Assembly: GCA_910589315.1 (NCBI GenBank)
Contig: CAJUTB010000002.1
Location: forward strand, 62,001 to 126,000
DNA: 64,000 bases
Origin: an uncultured Oscillibacter sp.
GTDB taxonomy: Bacteria > Bacillota > Clostridia > Oscillospirales > Oscillospiraceae
Reading direction: 5' to 3'
Position 1 is the first letter of the stretch. Every line of letters begins with the position of its first letter. The notes beneath the pieces were generated by a model. The model had not been told where the DNA came from. It saw only the letters and a list, made by a program, of their open reading frames with translations, and searched no databases. A program made the translations under genes and the position numbers. Shown here piece after piece: positions 56,969-64,000 of the stretch.

Positions 56969-58137
56969 TTGTGCAGTTCCATGAGCTTCTGACGAAGCTC
57001 GCCCTCAATGCGGCCCAATTCCACCTCGGCGGCCTTGCGCTTCTGCGCGCCGTCCCGCTGAATCGCCAGCACTTCGTCCAGCGTGGAGATCAGCTGCTGG
57101 TTGGTGTGCTGGAGGGTCTCGATGTCCACCACGCTGCGCTCGGCTTCCCGGGCCGTGCGGATGGTGCCCATTTTCAGCATATCGGCGTTTTTCTTCAGCA
57201 GCTCGTTGGTCATCTCCGTCACCGCGCTCTGGGCCGCCGTAGCCTGACGGCTGTGCTCCATGCCCAGAGCCAGTACCATCTGGCTTTTCCAAAGGGGGAT
57301 GGTGTTCACCAGGGAGGATTGGATTTTTTCCACCATCAGCGTATCGTTGTTTTGCAGGAGACGGGTCTGCGGTCCCATCTGAATGGAGATCATCCGGGTC
57401 AGCTCCAAGTCGTGGAGCTTCTTCTCAAACCGTTCGCACATCTGCACCATGTCGTTATACCGCTGGGCGTCCTCCTGCGCGCCGGTCTGCTCGGCCTTGA
57501 GCCGGAGCTGTGCCAGGTCGTTTTCCCGCACGGCGGCCAGCTTCTTTTTCCCCGCCAGGATATACATGGTCAGTTCCTTGTAATATTTCAGGTTCAGCTC
57601 ATACATCTGGTCAAACATGGCCACGTCTTTCATCAGGGTAATCTGGTGCTGTTCCAGCTCCCGGACGATTTTATCAACGTTGGTTTCCACCTTGGAATAC
57701 TGGGCCTTCATGGCTTCCAGCTTGTTGCCGGCCTTTTTGAACTTGCCGAACAGGCCCTTTTTCTCCTCCTCCTCGCCAAAGCCCTTCAGCTCTACCACGA
57801 GTTCCGAGAGGGACTTGCCGATCTCGCCCAGGTCCTTGGTCCGCACAGAGCTGAGGGCGTTTTCGGAGAACCCGGCGATTTTCTTCTGAGCCTTGCCGCC
57901 ATAGTTCAGAATCGCGCTGGAATCCATGATATCAATTTTCTGAGAGAAGTCGTCCACGGCCTTTTTCTCGGCGTCGGACAGCATGGAGTCATCCAGCTCC
58001 ACCGGTTTGACTTCCGGCTTTGCGGGTTCCGGGGCGGTGGGAGAGCTTTCCTCCAGGTCCAGGCTCAATTCGGGCACGGCTTCCGCCGCCGCAGGGGTGT
58101 CGCCAAAGCTCAGATCAAGGAAATCGTTGTCACTCAT
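56965..58137 (-). CDS. TelA/KlaA-family toxic-anion-resistance-like protein
   Basis: A 390-residue, mostly helical cytoplasmic protein. An acidic, proline-rich N-terminus (about 1-50) precedes the TelA domain. Key segments are SQKIDIMDSSAILNYGGKAQKKIAGFSENAL (about 64-94), KYYKELTMYILAGKKKL (about 186-202), LTRMISIQMGPQTRLLQNNDTLMVEKIQSSLVNTIPLWKSQMVLALG (about 247-293) and a C-terminal coiled coil. The family was named for tellurite resistance but is widespread next to xpaC genes; a role in envelope stress is likely. GGAGGTAAAACG precedes the ATG. Confidence 0.93.
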   Translation of the reverse strand: MSDNDFLDLSFGDTPAAAEAVPELSLDLEESSPTAPEPAKPEVKPVELDDSMLSDAEKKAVDDFSQKIDIMDSSAILNYGGKAQKKIAGFSENALSSVRTKDLGEIGKSLSELVVELKGFGEEEEKKGLFGKFKKAGNKLEAMKAQYSKVETNVDKIVRELEQHQITLMKDVAMFDQMYELNLKYYKELTMYILAGKKKLAAVRENDLAQLRLKAEQTGAQEDAQRYNDMVQMCERFEKKLHDLELTRMISIQMGPQTRLLQNNDTLMVEKIQSSLVNTIPLWKSQMVLALGMEHSRQATAAQSAVTEMTNELLKKNADMLKMGTIRTAREAERSVVDIETLQHTNQQLISTLDEVLAIQRDGAQKRKAAEVELGRIEGELRQKLMELHN

Positions 58138-58197
58138 TTGCGTTTTACCTCCATGGATAGTTTTTTTATCTTCGGTTCTGCCGGATGGTCTCCGGGT

Positions 58198-58368
58198 TTA
58201 CTCTTTTGAAGCCAGAATATGGCAGATACAGCCTACCAGCCAGATTCCGCCCACGACGGTATAAAGCAGGTTAAAGCCGTCGCGGAACAGTCCCAGGTAG
58301 AGGAACAACGCCGCGAATACGCCGGTGAGCAGGGCCATAGAGCCGTGGGAAAATTTGCTTCCTCTCAT
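58198..58368 (-). CDS. 56-residue two-helix membrane protein between xpaC and telA
   Basis: The frame MRGSKFSHGSMALLTGVF... ends ICHILASKE. Two hydrophobic helices (about 11-27 and 32-51) are separated by a short polar turn, LFRDGFN. GAGGTAA, overlapping the xpaC stop, stands 9 nt before the ATG, so it is translationally coupled to xpaC. telA begins 60 nt further on. It is unrecognised and too short for many gene finders, but codon use and the RBS support it. Confidence 0.7.
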   Translation of the reverse strand: MRGSKFSHGSMALLTGVFAALFLYLGLFRDGFNLLYTVVGGIWLVGCICHILASKE

Positions 58369-58380
58369 AAGAAAATTACC

Positions 58381-59064
58381 TCATAATTCCAGATGGATAT
58401 CCCCGTCTTTTCCGCCGGATTCGGACAGGCCCTCTCTGGCCATCATGGTTTCCAGGACGGAGATATCCGCGGAGATGTCCAGGGCGTCGGAACCGTAGAG
58501 GGCGTCCAGCTGTTTTTCAAACGCTCCGGCGACGCGGTGCATCATGGTTTCGATTTTAGTCAGGGTGGCGTCGATGTTCTCGCCGGAAACGCCGGTATGG
58601 CTCATACGGTCATAGGCATTCAGGAGTTTGAGCGTAGTGGGAAGGTAATAGTCCATAAAGCGGCGGGTTTGCGGGAGCTTGGACGGGTCGTTCCGCACCG
58701 CCTGGAAAATTTGCTGGGAGGCCCGTTCCAGCCGCGCGATGTCGGCGGAGATGCCAGGGGCGGGAATGTTGTCGTTCAGACGCTTCATTTCCGCAATGGA
58801 CGCCGCGCCGTCCCGCAGCATTTTGTCCAGGCCGGAGGTGGAGGCGGGAGCGGGTTCCGTTTCGGTTTTCGGCGCGGGGGCTGGATTGGTTTCCATGCTG
58901 CCCACGCGGCAGAGCCTTCCCACGGCGAAGAAGACGATGGCCGAAACGACTGCGAGACAGATATAATGGGAGACGGCGTATAGGGGGAGCAGCAGGCCGC
59001 ACAGCAGCCACAGCAGCGACACGGCGTAAAAGGGCGCGACAGGCTTTCGGTCGTTAGCCGTCAT
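58381..59064 (-). CDS. xpaC: XpaC-like protein (5-bromo-4-chloroindolyl phosphate hydrolysis family)
   Basis: A 227-residue protein. Two N-terminal hydrophobic helices (about 9-50) are followed by a Pro/Ala/Glu linker (about 58-76) and a helical cytoplasmic domain containing LDKMLRDGAASIAEMKRLNDNI, ARLERASQQIFQAVRNDPSKLPQTRRFMDYYLPTTLKLLNAYDRM (about 112-156) and ETMMHRVAGAFEKQLDALY. The FMDYYLPTTLKLL segment is the XpaC hallmark. XpaC and TelA are nearly always neighbours. The start at 59064 has GAAGGAGG upstream; the promoter is at 59169-59197. Confidence 0.9.
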   Translation of the reverse strand: MTANDRKPVAPFYAVSLLWLLCGLLLPLYAVSHYICLAVVSAIVFFAVGRLCRVGSMETNPAPAPKTETEPAPASTSGLDKMLRDGAASIAEMKRLNDNIPAPGISADIARLERASQQIFQAVRNDPSKLPQTRRFMDYYLPTTLKLLNAYDRMSHTGVSGENIDATLTKIETMMHRVAGAFEKQLDALYGSDALDISADISVLETMMAREGLSESGGKDGDIHLEL

Positions 59065-59168
59065 GAACAGACCTCCTTCAACCGGCGCAGCCGGCTTCGT
59101 GAAATACATTATAACAGTTTTTCAGCAAAGAAGCAATGGTTTCATTCGTTTCTTCTTTTTAGCTGTTA

Positions 59169-59197
59169 AGTATATCATATTTCTTGCTCAGATGCAA
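59169..59197 (-). promoter_or_regulatory. Promoter of xpaC-telA
   Basis: On the minus strand, TTGCAT (59197-59192), a 17-nt spacer and TATACT (59174-59169), with a leader of about 100 nt. Confidence 0.7.
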
Positions 59198-59264
59198 TTT
59201 CCTTTTGTAAATTCACTGGTATTTTATGCTGGATGCATTTTTCTGAAACGGGGATTTATGCAGG

Positions 59265-59298
59265 AAACGGGGCCGCAGATTTTCTGCGGCCCCGTTTT
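59265..59298 (-). terminator. Terminator of the lysis cassette
   Basis: AAACGGGGCCGCAGA TTT TCTGCGGCCCCGTTT, a perfect stem about 50 nt after the endolysin stop on the minus strand. Confidence 0.88.
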
Positions 59299-59345
59299 GC
59301 GGGATTCTGTTTCAGGAAAGGGATGTTTTTCCGGCCTTTTGCGGA

Positions 59346-59981
59346 TTAAGGCCGGCTGAAAATTTTGTGGTAATTATAGAGGATGGAGCAAAGCTGCTGA
59401 CGTGTGACCGGCTGGGAGAGCATCCAGTCTCCTTGGGCATTGCCGTTAAGGATTTTGTGTTTCCTGGCCCACTCAACGGCTTCTTTGTGGGCAGGGCTTG
59501 GGTTGTTGTCCATTGGTTTTTCCTCCTTTTCGTAGTCGGGCCGGATGTAAGCGGTAACGGCAGACGTTTTACGGGTCCTGCGGCAGACCATGCCGCCGTT
59601 GGACTGACTCCCGGCAGAGCCGGGGGACGTGTTGCCCTCAATGGCGGTGATGGTTCCGCTTCCTGCGGCTTCCACAATTCCGGTGTGTCCAAAATTATAA
59701 ATAACGATGTCGCCCGGCTGCGGAGATTTGACGACGCAGGCGGGGCGGTTTTTCCTGTACCAGTTCAGCAGAGCGGAACAGGAAGCGGTCGTATAGGGCA
59801 GTTTTTTTCCGGCCTGTGCGAAAATCCATTGGACAAAGGCCATGCACCAGGGATAGGAGCTGCCGGAAACCTTGCGCCCATAAAACCAGGTGTTGTATTT
59901 GACGTTGTTGGAATTTGCCGGGGATTCCATGGTCCCCAGTTCTTTCCGGGCAATTTCGAGAACCTGTTTAACCGTTGCCAT
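59346..59981 (-). CDS. Phage-type endolysin: CHAP amidase/peptidase with SLH-like C-terminus
   Basis: A 211-residue cell-wall hydrolase. The N-terminal CHAP-like domain has the Cys in SGSSYPWCMAFVQWIFAQAG (about 38-57) and the His in IVIYNFGHTGIVEAAGSGTI (about 93-112). After a short linker the C-terminal part, AHKEAVEWARKHKILNGNAQGDWMLSQPVTRQQLCSILYNY (about 163-203), resembles an S-layer-homology or wall-binding repeat. There is no signal peptide, so export depends on holins. GGAGGG precedes the ATG. It overlaps the upstream 70-residue membrane protein by 14 nt. Confidence 0.85.
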   Translation of the reverse strand: MATVKQVLEIARKELGTMESPANSNNVKYNTWFYGRKVSGSSYPWCMAFVQWIFAQAGKKLPYTTASCSALLNWYRKNRPACVVKSPQPGDIVIYNFGHTGIVEAAGSGTITAIEGNTSPGSAGSQSNGGMVCRRTRKTSAVTAYIRPDYEKEEKPMDNNPSPAHKEAVEWARKHKILNGNAQGDWMLSQPVTRQQLCSILYNYHKIFSRP

Positions 59982-60180
59982 TTTCGCCCTCCAATGCATC
60001 CTGTACCTTCTGGGACTGGGTTCCGAAATAGAATGCAATCACCACGGCGTAAACAGTCATGAAATCCTGGGAGATCGTTCCGGCGACGGCCATATATGCA
60101 AATACGCCGGTAAGCGTCAGCGTCACTAGGGATTTGACGCTGAGAAGATTCCCCAGCCGTTTGCGGATGGTTCTGTCCAT
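59968..60180 (-). CDS. Small holin-like membrane protein (70 aa)
   Basis: Hydrophobic helices at about 16-36 and 39-56 (SLVTLTLTGVFAYMAVAGT, FMTVYAVVIAFYFGTQSQ), basic N-terminus and acidic C-terminus. This topology is common for phage-encoded holin-like proteins, and TVYAVVIAFYFGTQSQK resembles a frequent phage membrane family. It lies directly between another membrane protein gene and the endolysin gene, with overlaps. Confidence 0.75.
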   Translation of the reverse strand: MDRTIRKRLGNLLSVKSLVTLTLTGVFAYMAVAGTISQDFMTVYAVVIAFYFGTQSQKVQDALEGENGNG

Positions 60181-60507
60181 TCAGGCATCCTCACTTTCTC
60201 CGGGCTTGACCCCGGTTTCACTGTAAAATCCGCCGGACCCCGTTTCCTCCTCCGGGAAAAACTCCGTTTGGGTCCAGATGCCGTCTTTTCCCACGGGGTC
60301 CGTTTTGCCGGGTCCGCACGAGGGCCTCAAAATTTTGGAAATCTTGATACCCGCCAGCAAAAGAGCTTCCACGCCGCCCGCGCCAAGGGTATACTGGATC
60401 AGCGTGTCCGGCGCCGCGCCCTTGACACAGAAAACGGCGGTCATGGCGATGATAAAGGCTAGGGCAAAGAGTCCCATTGCCAGAAGGATTTGATTGGAAG
60501 TCTTCAC
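60181..60507 (-). CDS. Membrane protein of the lysis cassette (108 aa)
   Basis: It starts with GTG 60507 (GGAGGG upstream, GTGA overlap with the preceding gene). Two hydrophobic helices at about 6-25 and 38-55 (ILLAMGLFALAFIIAMTAVFCV; LGAGGVEALLLAGIKISKIL) are followed by a polar acidic tail with GSGGFYSETGVKPGESEDA. It is probably a second holin or antiholin of the cassette. No named family is certain. Confidence 0.7.
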   Translation of the reverse strand: MKTSNQILLAMGLFALAFIIAMTAVFCVKGAAPDTLIQYTLGAGGVEALLLAGIKISKILRPSCGPGKTDPVGKDGIWTQTEFFPEEETGSGGFYSETGVKPGESEDA

Positions 60508-60824
60508 AGCCCCACCCTCCCCAGCAAGAATGCGATAACGGCGGCGCAAACCGCCCAAATTGCTTTGTCAACAATTCCTTCCCAGCGTTTTCCAGGTCTG
60601 TCCCGCAGCTCCTGAACGGTCTTTCGTTCCGCCTGCAAGGCGGTTTTGATTTCCTCGGTGTCTTCTTTGATCTGATTCAAACGCTCCTCAATGACTGCAA
60701 CCGAGGTGTGCGAAGCGTCCAGCTTCTGGTAAATTTCCTTATGAGCTTCTTTATTGTGGGCGCTGTCCTGCTCCAAAGCCGCAACGCGCGGCAGCAGAGG
60801 GCAGTCGGTACAAATTTCAGCCGT
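60504..60824 (-). CDS. XhlA-like holin/hemolysin accessory protein with an apparent ACG start
   Basis: About 106 residues. AEICTDCPLLPRVAALEQDSAHNKEAHKEIYQKLDASHTSVAVIEERLNQIKEDTEEIKTALQAERK is a coiled-coil region, and a C-terminal transmembrane helix (GIVDKAIWAVCAAVIAFLLGRVGL) follows, as in XhlA. A strong RBS AAAGGAGG lies 7 nt upstream of an ACG codon exactly where ATG is expected; no ATG, GTG or TTG is in a usable place. Either the start codon is mutated (ATG to ACG), giving weak or no translation, or a rare ATT/ACG start is used. Confidence 0.72.
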   Translation of the reverse strand, partial: TAEICTDCPLLPRVAALEQDSAHNKEAHKEIYQKLDASHTSVAVIEERLNQIKEDTEEIKTALQAERKTVQELRDRPGKRWEGIVDKAIWAVCAAVIAFLLGRVGL

Positions 60825-60963
60825 AATGATTCCTCCTTTCAAATAAAAGATTTTCCGAGCCGGCATAGTTGCACGAAACATAGGCTGTACAACTTTCACA
60901 AAAATCTCCGGGTTATTTTTCAATACCAGCGCGGCTCTGAGGGGTTCCCATAAAAATAGATGC

Positions 60964-61000
60964 AAAAACCTCCCCGGCTGCTTCGCCAGGGAGGTTTTTG
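60964..61000. terminator. Terminator of ridA, isolating the lysis cassette
   Basis: AAAAACCTCCC...GGGAGGTTTTT around an inner CGGCTGCTTCGCC, between ridA (upstream on the minus strand) and the lysis genes. The cassette therefore needs its own promoter within 60840-60960; none was identified with confidence there. Confidence 0.85.
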
Positions 61001-61063
61001 TGAGAGTGAAAAGAACCCGTACAAAACAGAGGTGCAATTATCAGGCGTTTGCCCGCACCGTTT

Positions 61064-61456
61064 TTAGGGACGGCTTTCGTTGCAGACGGCAATCGCTTCG
61101 ATCTCAACCAATGCGCCTTTTGGCAAAGCCTTCACGGCAAAGGCGGCCCGCGCCGGACAAGCCCCCGTAAAATATTCCGCATAGACAGCATTCATGGCCG
61201 CAAAATCGTTCATGTCTGCCAGCAAGACCGTCGTCTTGACCACATCGCCGAAGGTACAGCCCGCTTCGGACAGAATTGCTCCAATGTTCTCCAAGCTCTG
61301 CCGTGTCTGACCACTGATGTCCTCCGCGGCGAAGGTCCCGGTTGCCGGGTCCAGGGGGATCTGGCCGGAAATATACAGAACGCCGCCCGCTTTCACAGCC
61401 TGCGAATAAGGACCGATTGCCGCCGGTGCATTTTTCGTGAAAATAACTTCCTTCAT
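61064..61456 (-). CDS. ridA: RidA family reactive-intermediate deaminase
   Basis: A 130-residue trimeric enamine/imine deaminase. Motifs: [28 protein letters not shown] (about 9-36), [25 protein letters not shown] and [23 protein letters not shown] (about 104-126), with the conserved Arg near 106 that binds the carboxylate and the final Glu. It hydrolyses 2-aminoacrylate and similar products of PLP enzymes. The start at 61456 has AAGGAG upstream. It is divergent from a D-cysteine desulfhydrase that makes exactly such an intermediate. Confidence 0.95.
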   Translation of the reverse strand: MKEVIFTKNAPAAIGPYSQAVKAGGVLYISGQIPLDPATGTFAAEDISGQTRQSLENIGAILSEAGCTFGDVVKTTVLLADMNDFAAMNAVYAEYFTGACPARAAFAVKALPKGALVEIEAIAVCNESRP

Positions 61457-61566
61457 GTGAAATTCTCCTTCAATTTTTATTTTTGATAACAGCTCCTGAA
61501 CAAAAAGCATCCGAATCTCATGCACATTGTTCAGCTGCCTCCAGACGTTTCATACAATTCCAGCAG

Positions 61567-61595
61567 TTGCAAAAACTTCGTGATCATGATACGAT
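61567..61595 (+). promoter_or_regulatory. Putative promoter of the desulfhydrase gene
   Basis: TTGCAA (61567-61572), a 17-nt spacer and TACGAT (61590-61595), with GGAGG before ATG 61620. Confidence 0.55.
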
Positions 61596-61619
61596 AAACA
61601 AAACAAGATGGAGGCTGTC

Positions 61620-62582
61620 ATGAAAAACCTAGACGATTTCAAGCGCGTTTCCCTGGGCGTGCTGCCGACGCCGCTGTATAAGCTGGAACACTTGAGCCGG
61701 GAAACCGGCCGTAACCTCTACATCAAGCGCGACGACCTGACCGGCGTTTCCCTGGGCGGCAACAAGGTGCGGAAACTGGAATTTCTCCTAGCCGACGCCC
61801 TGGAAAACCAGGCCACCACCGTCCTCACGGCCGGAGGCCCGCAGTCAAACCACGCCATGCTGACCGCCGCCTGTGCGGCGCGGCTGAAAATGCAGTCCAT
61901 TTTGATGCTGAAAAAGCGGGGCGTGCTGGAGGGCGGCAATCTCATCCTTGACCAGCTTTACGGCGCAGAGGTGGAGTTCATAGACACGGACTCCTATGAC
62001 GACGTTTACGCCGCGATGGAAGCCCGAATGGAGAAACTCCGGGCCAAAGGGCTTAACCCATATTTTATTCCGGTAGGCGGTTCCGTGCCGCTGGGCTGTC
62101 TGGGCTATGTAAACTGTGCCCGCGAGATCGCGGCGCAAGCGGAGGCGTTGGGCGTAAAGTTCGGGCATATCGTCAGCTCCACCGGCTCTGGCGGAACCTA
62201 CGCCGGCCTGACGCTGGGCGCAAAGCTCTACCTGCCCGGAACGCAGTCGGTGGGGATCGGCGTCTGTGACGACCCCTTTGAAACCATTGCCCTGGATTTG
62301 ATGCAGGGCACGGCGGTTCTTTTGGAAAGCGAGGTATCCTTCGGACCAAAAGATATCAAAATCCATTACCAAATTGGTCCGGGCTATGCCCAGCCCAGCC
62401 CGGAGGGCATGGCGGCGGTGCAGCGTCTGGCGCGGACGGAGGGAATTCTTGCAGACCCGGTATATACCGGCAAAGGTCTTGCGGGTCTGTTCCAGCTTTT
62501 GGAGGAGGGATATTTTCCGGAAGGCGAAAACATTCTGTTCGTCCACACCGGCGGGGCCGGCGCCCTGTTCGCCGTGGGCTGA
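61620..62582 (+). CDS. dcyD: D-cysteine desulfhydrase / ACC deaminase-family PLP enzyme
   Basis: A 320-residue fold-type II PLP enzyme. LGVLPTPLYKLEHLSRETGRNLYIKRDDLTGVSLGGNKVRKLEFLL (about 13-58) includes the Schiff-base Lys in GGNKVRKLE. The substrate loop TAGGPQSNHAMLTAACA is at about 71-87. The phosphate-binding Gly loop SSTGSGGTYAGL and the final VHTGGAGALFA complete the family pattern. It cleaves D-cysteine (or related) to H2S, ammonia and pyruvate via 2-aminoacrylate. The start at 61620 follows GGAGG; ATG 61608 is part of that RBS. Specificity against ACC or L-cysteate is unresolved. Confidence 0.88.
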   Translation: MKNLDDFKRVSLGVLPTPLYKLEHLSRETGRNLYIKRDDLTGVSLGGNKVRKLEFLLADALENQATTVLTAGGPQSNHAMLTAACAARLKMQSILMLKKRGVLEGGNLILDQLYGAEVEFIDTDSYDDVYAAMEARMEKLRAKGLNPYFIPVGGSVPLGCLGYVNCAREIAAQAEALGVKFGHIVSSTGSGGTYAGLTLGAKLYLPGTQSVGIGVCDDPFETIALDLMQGTAVLLESEVSFGPKDIKIHYQIGPGYAQPSPEGMAAVQRLARTEGILADPVYTGKGLAGLFQLLEEGYFPEGENILFVHTGGAGALFAVG

Positions 62583-62601
62583 CCGGAGCGGAGGTGCGGT
62601 G

Positions 62602-63303
62602 TTGAAAACGGAAAAGCTGCAAATTCAAGGAATTCCTGCGGTAATTTACGGCGGGGCCAGTGAAAACGTATGGCTTTATGTCCACGGAAAGCAGAGCGCT
62701 AAGGAGGCCGCCGGACGCTTTGCCGAAACCGTCTGTGCCAAGGGCTGGCAGGTGCTTTCGGCGGACCTGCCGGAGCACGGAGAGCGAAGCGGGGGTCCGG
62801 TTCCCCTGGACCCGTGGCACGCTGTTCCGGAACTTCGGGAAATTTTCGACTGGGCGTCCCGCCGCTGGGAACGCAAGGCTCTGCGCTGCACCAGCCTGGG
62901 GACGTGGTTTTCGCTGCTGGCCCTGGAGGGCGAACCGCTGGAGCGGGCCTTGTTCGTTTCGCCGGTGCTGGACATGGAATTACTGATTTTGGACATGATG
63001 CAGTGGGCGGGCGTAAGCGAGGAATCCCTGGAGGCCGCGGGAGAACTCCCCACAGACCTCGGGGAAACGCTGTCATGGGAGTATCTGCAATACGCCCGGA
63101 GGCACAAAATTGAGGACTGGGTCCCCCCTACGTCCATTCTCTACGCAGGCGGAGACACGCTGATTCGCCGGGAAGCGGTGGAGCATTTTTCCAGCCGTTT
63201 CGGGGCGGAACTGACGGTGATGGAAAACGGCGAGCACTGGTTTCACACGCCGGAACAGGTTGCGTTTCTGCGCCGGTGGGAGGCCGCCAAGGGAACCCCC
63301 TAA
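62602..63303 (+). CDS. Alpha/beta hydrolase
   Basis: A 233-residue hydrolase. The oxyanion region is WLYVHGKQSAKEAAGRFAETVCAKGWQVLSADLPEHGER (about 23-61). The nucleophile is probably Ser in CTSLGTWFSLLAL (about 97-109); the usual GxSxG is altered to T-S-L-G. The acid is in SILYAGGDTLIRREA (about 181-195) and His in NGEHWFHTPEQV. The start is TTG 62602 or GTG 62599 (GGAGG just upstream). It lies 19 nt after dcyD and is presumably co-transcribed. The substrate is unknown. Confidence 0.82.
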   Translation: MKTEKLQIQGIPAVIYGGASENVWLYVHGKQSAKEAAGRFAETVCAKGWQVLSADLPEHGERSGGPVPLDPWHAVPELREIFDWASRRWERKALRCTSLGTWFSLLALEGEPLERALFVSPVLDMELLILDMMQWAGVSEESLEAAGELPTDLGETLSWEYLQYARRHKIEDWVPPTSILYAGGDTLIRREAVEHFSSRFGAELTVMENGEHWFHTPEQVAFLRRWEAAKGTP

Positions 63304-63328
63304 CGATTTTTATAAAGGAGAAATTGCC

Positions 63329-63880
63329 ATGAAATGGATTATTGCATCCGATCTGCACGGCTCGGCTGCCTGGTGCCGCCGTCTGCTGACGGAATTTTCA
63401 CTGGAGAAGGCGGAACGCCTGGTTCTGCTGGGCGACCTGCTGTACCACGGCCCCCGGAATCCGCTGCCGGAGAGCTACGATCCGCCCTTCGTTGCGGCGA
63501 TGCTGAACGGCATAAAGGACCGGATTTTATGCGTGCGGGGCAACTGCGACGCCGAGGTTGACCAGCTGGTGTTGGAGTTCCCGATCTTAGCGGATTACGC
63601 CTTTTTGTGCCTGAATGGCAAAACGGTCTGCGCCACCCACGGGCACCGGTATGGTCCGGACAACCCGCCGCCCCTGGGGAAAGGGGATATCCTGCTTTGC
63701 GGACATTTCCACCAGCCGGTGTGCCAGGACAAGGGGGATTTTATGTATTGGAATCCTGGGTCCCTGTCGCTTCCGAAAGACGGAACGCCCCATAGCTTTA
63801 TGGTACTGGAAGACGGCGTTCCTTCCTGGCGGAACATTTCCACAGGAGAAGCCTTTACGCCGCTTTCCGCACAGGTGTAA
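63329..63880 (+). CDS. yfcE: YfcE/MJ0936-type metallophosphodiesterase
   Basis: A 183-residue calcineurin-like phosphodiesterase. The metal motifs are in order: IIASDLHG (about 4-11), VLLGDLLYHGP (about 34-44), CVRGNCDAEVD (about 70-80), ATHGHRYG and LLCGHFHQP (about 107-115 and 126-134), followed by NPGSLSLPKDG. It hydrolyses phosphodiesters or phosphomonoesters in vitro in other bacteria; the natural substrate is undefined. AAAGGAG precedes the ATG. It starts 25 nt after the alpha/beta hydrolase and ends the operon. Confidence 0.93.
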   Translation: MKWIIASDLHGSAAWCRRLLTEFSLEKAERLVLLGDLLYHGPRNPLPESYDPPFVAAMLNGIKDRILCVRGNCDAEVDQLVLEFPILADYAFLCLNGKTVCATHGHRYGPDNPPPLGKGDILLCGHFHQPVCQDKGDFMYWNPGSLSLPKDGTPHSFMVLEDGVPSWRNISTGEAFTPLSAQV

Positions 63881-63889
63881 ACCAATGAA

Positions 63890-63925
63890 AAAACCGCCGT
63901 CTCACAGGAGACGGCGGTTTGCTTG
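63890..63925. terminator. Terminator after the YfcE-type gene
   Basis: AAAAACCGCCGTCTC ACAG GAGACGGCGGTTT, a perfect stem with A-rich left and T-rich right flanks, 9 nt after the stop. Confidence 0.92.
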
Positions 63926-63968
63926 TTTGGGAGAAAAACGCCCTCCGTCACAGGCTTTCTGTGGTGGT

Positions 63969-64000
63969 TCAAAGTGCCGAAGCCAGCAGTTTCCGGATGT
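63969..64000 (-). other. Possible 3' end of a minus-strand gene cut by the window edge
   Basis: On the minus strand the last bases read in one frame as IRKLLASAL followed by TGA at 63971-63969. It would be convergent with the YfcE-type gene and share its terminator. There is too little sequence to identify or confirm it. Confidence 0.25.

Overview
The window looks like chromosomal DNA of a GC-rich anaerobic Firmicute (class Clostridia), most likely a gut Oscillospiraceae of the Oscillibacter/Flavonifractor/Lawsonibacter type. This placement is an inference. It rests on the Firmicutes gene order gdpP-(small gene)-rplI-dnaB-tilS-hpt-ftsH, strong AGGAGG ribosome-binding sites, tRNA genes with encoded CCA, the anaerobic (Cbi-type) cobalamin route, and high G+C codon choice. 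Nothing seen directly names a species. No rRNA genes, CRISPR array, transposase or integrase were found.

Layout from left to right. Positions 1-2932 hold the end of a TRAP transporter (dctQ, dctM) and an amidohydrolase. 3025-7045 hold small housekeeping and stress genes (thioesterase, lrgAB, YihY, ArsC-like, sirtuin). 7251-8636 is a citrate synthase. 8777-9167 is a tRNA-Leu cluster. 9545-17404 is the gdpP to ftsH block. 17737-22763 is a complete livKHMGF branched-chain amino-acid ABC operon. 22854-26706 hold a DUF5655-like gene, a TSCPD gene, a glycosyltransferase and rpsB-tsf. 26707-27504 is a repeat-rich gap with a fourth tRNA-Leu. 27605-29326 is a TPP-riboswitch-controlled thiW-thiM unit. 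29498-30185 is a frameshifted gene.

30378-45635 is the centrepiece: an 18-gene head-to-tail cluster for anaerobic cobalamin synthesis. It runs from precorrin-2/cobalt-sirohydrochlorin level methylation (cbiL) to lower-ligand attachment (cobT, cobU, cobS, cobC) and aminopropanol supply (cobD, cbiB). Most junctions overlap by about 4 nt. It carries a second, shortened CobU-like gene and is led by a cysteine-rich PF04071-type gene. A cobalt chelatase, cobalt transporter, corrinoid adenosyltransferase and dimethylbenzimidazole synthesis genes are not in the window, and no cobalamin riboswitch is visible upstream.

The right third holds several small regulatory or accessory units. They are an XRE regulator divergent from a 58-residue ribbon-helix-helix-like protein with a perfect palindrome between their promoters; a MarR-controlled heterodimeric ABC exporter with one degenerate ATP site; an orphan immunity-like small protein; a LOR/SDH-domain (ornithine cyclodeaminase type) protein; L-lactate dehydrogenase; an acyl-ACP thioesterase; a TPM-domain protein with an XRE regulator; an xpaC-(56 aa membrane protein)-telA operon; a four-gene phage-type lysis cassette with no other phage genes; and ridA divergent from a D-cysteine desulfhydrase, followed by an alpha/beta hydrolase and a YfcE-type phosphodiesterase.

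Most promoters listed are pairs of hexamers with 16-18 nt spacing read by eye. Terminators are hairpins with T-runs. Functions are family-level assignments from recognisable motifs and context; no database search was run.
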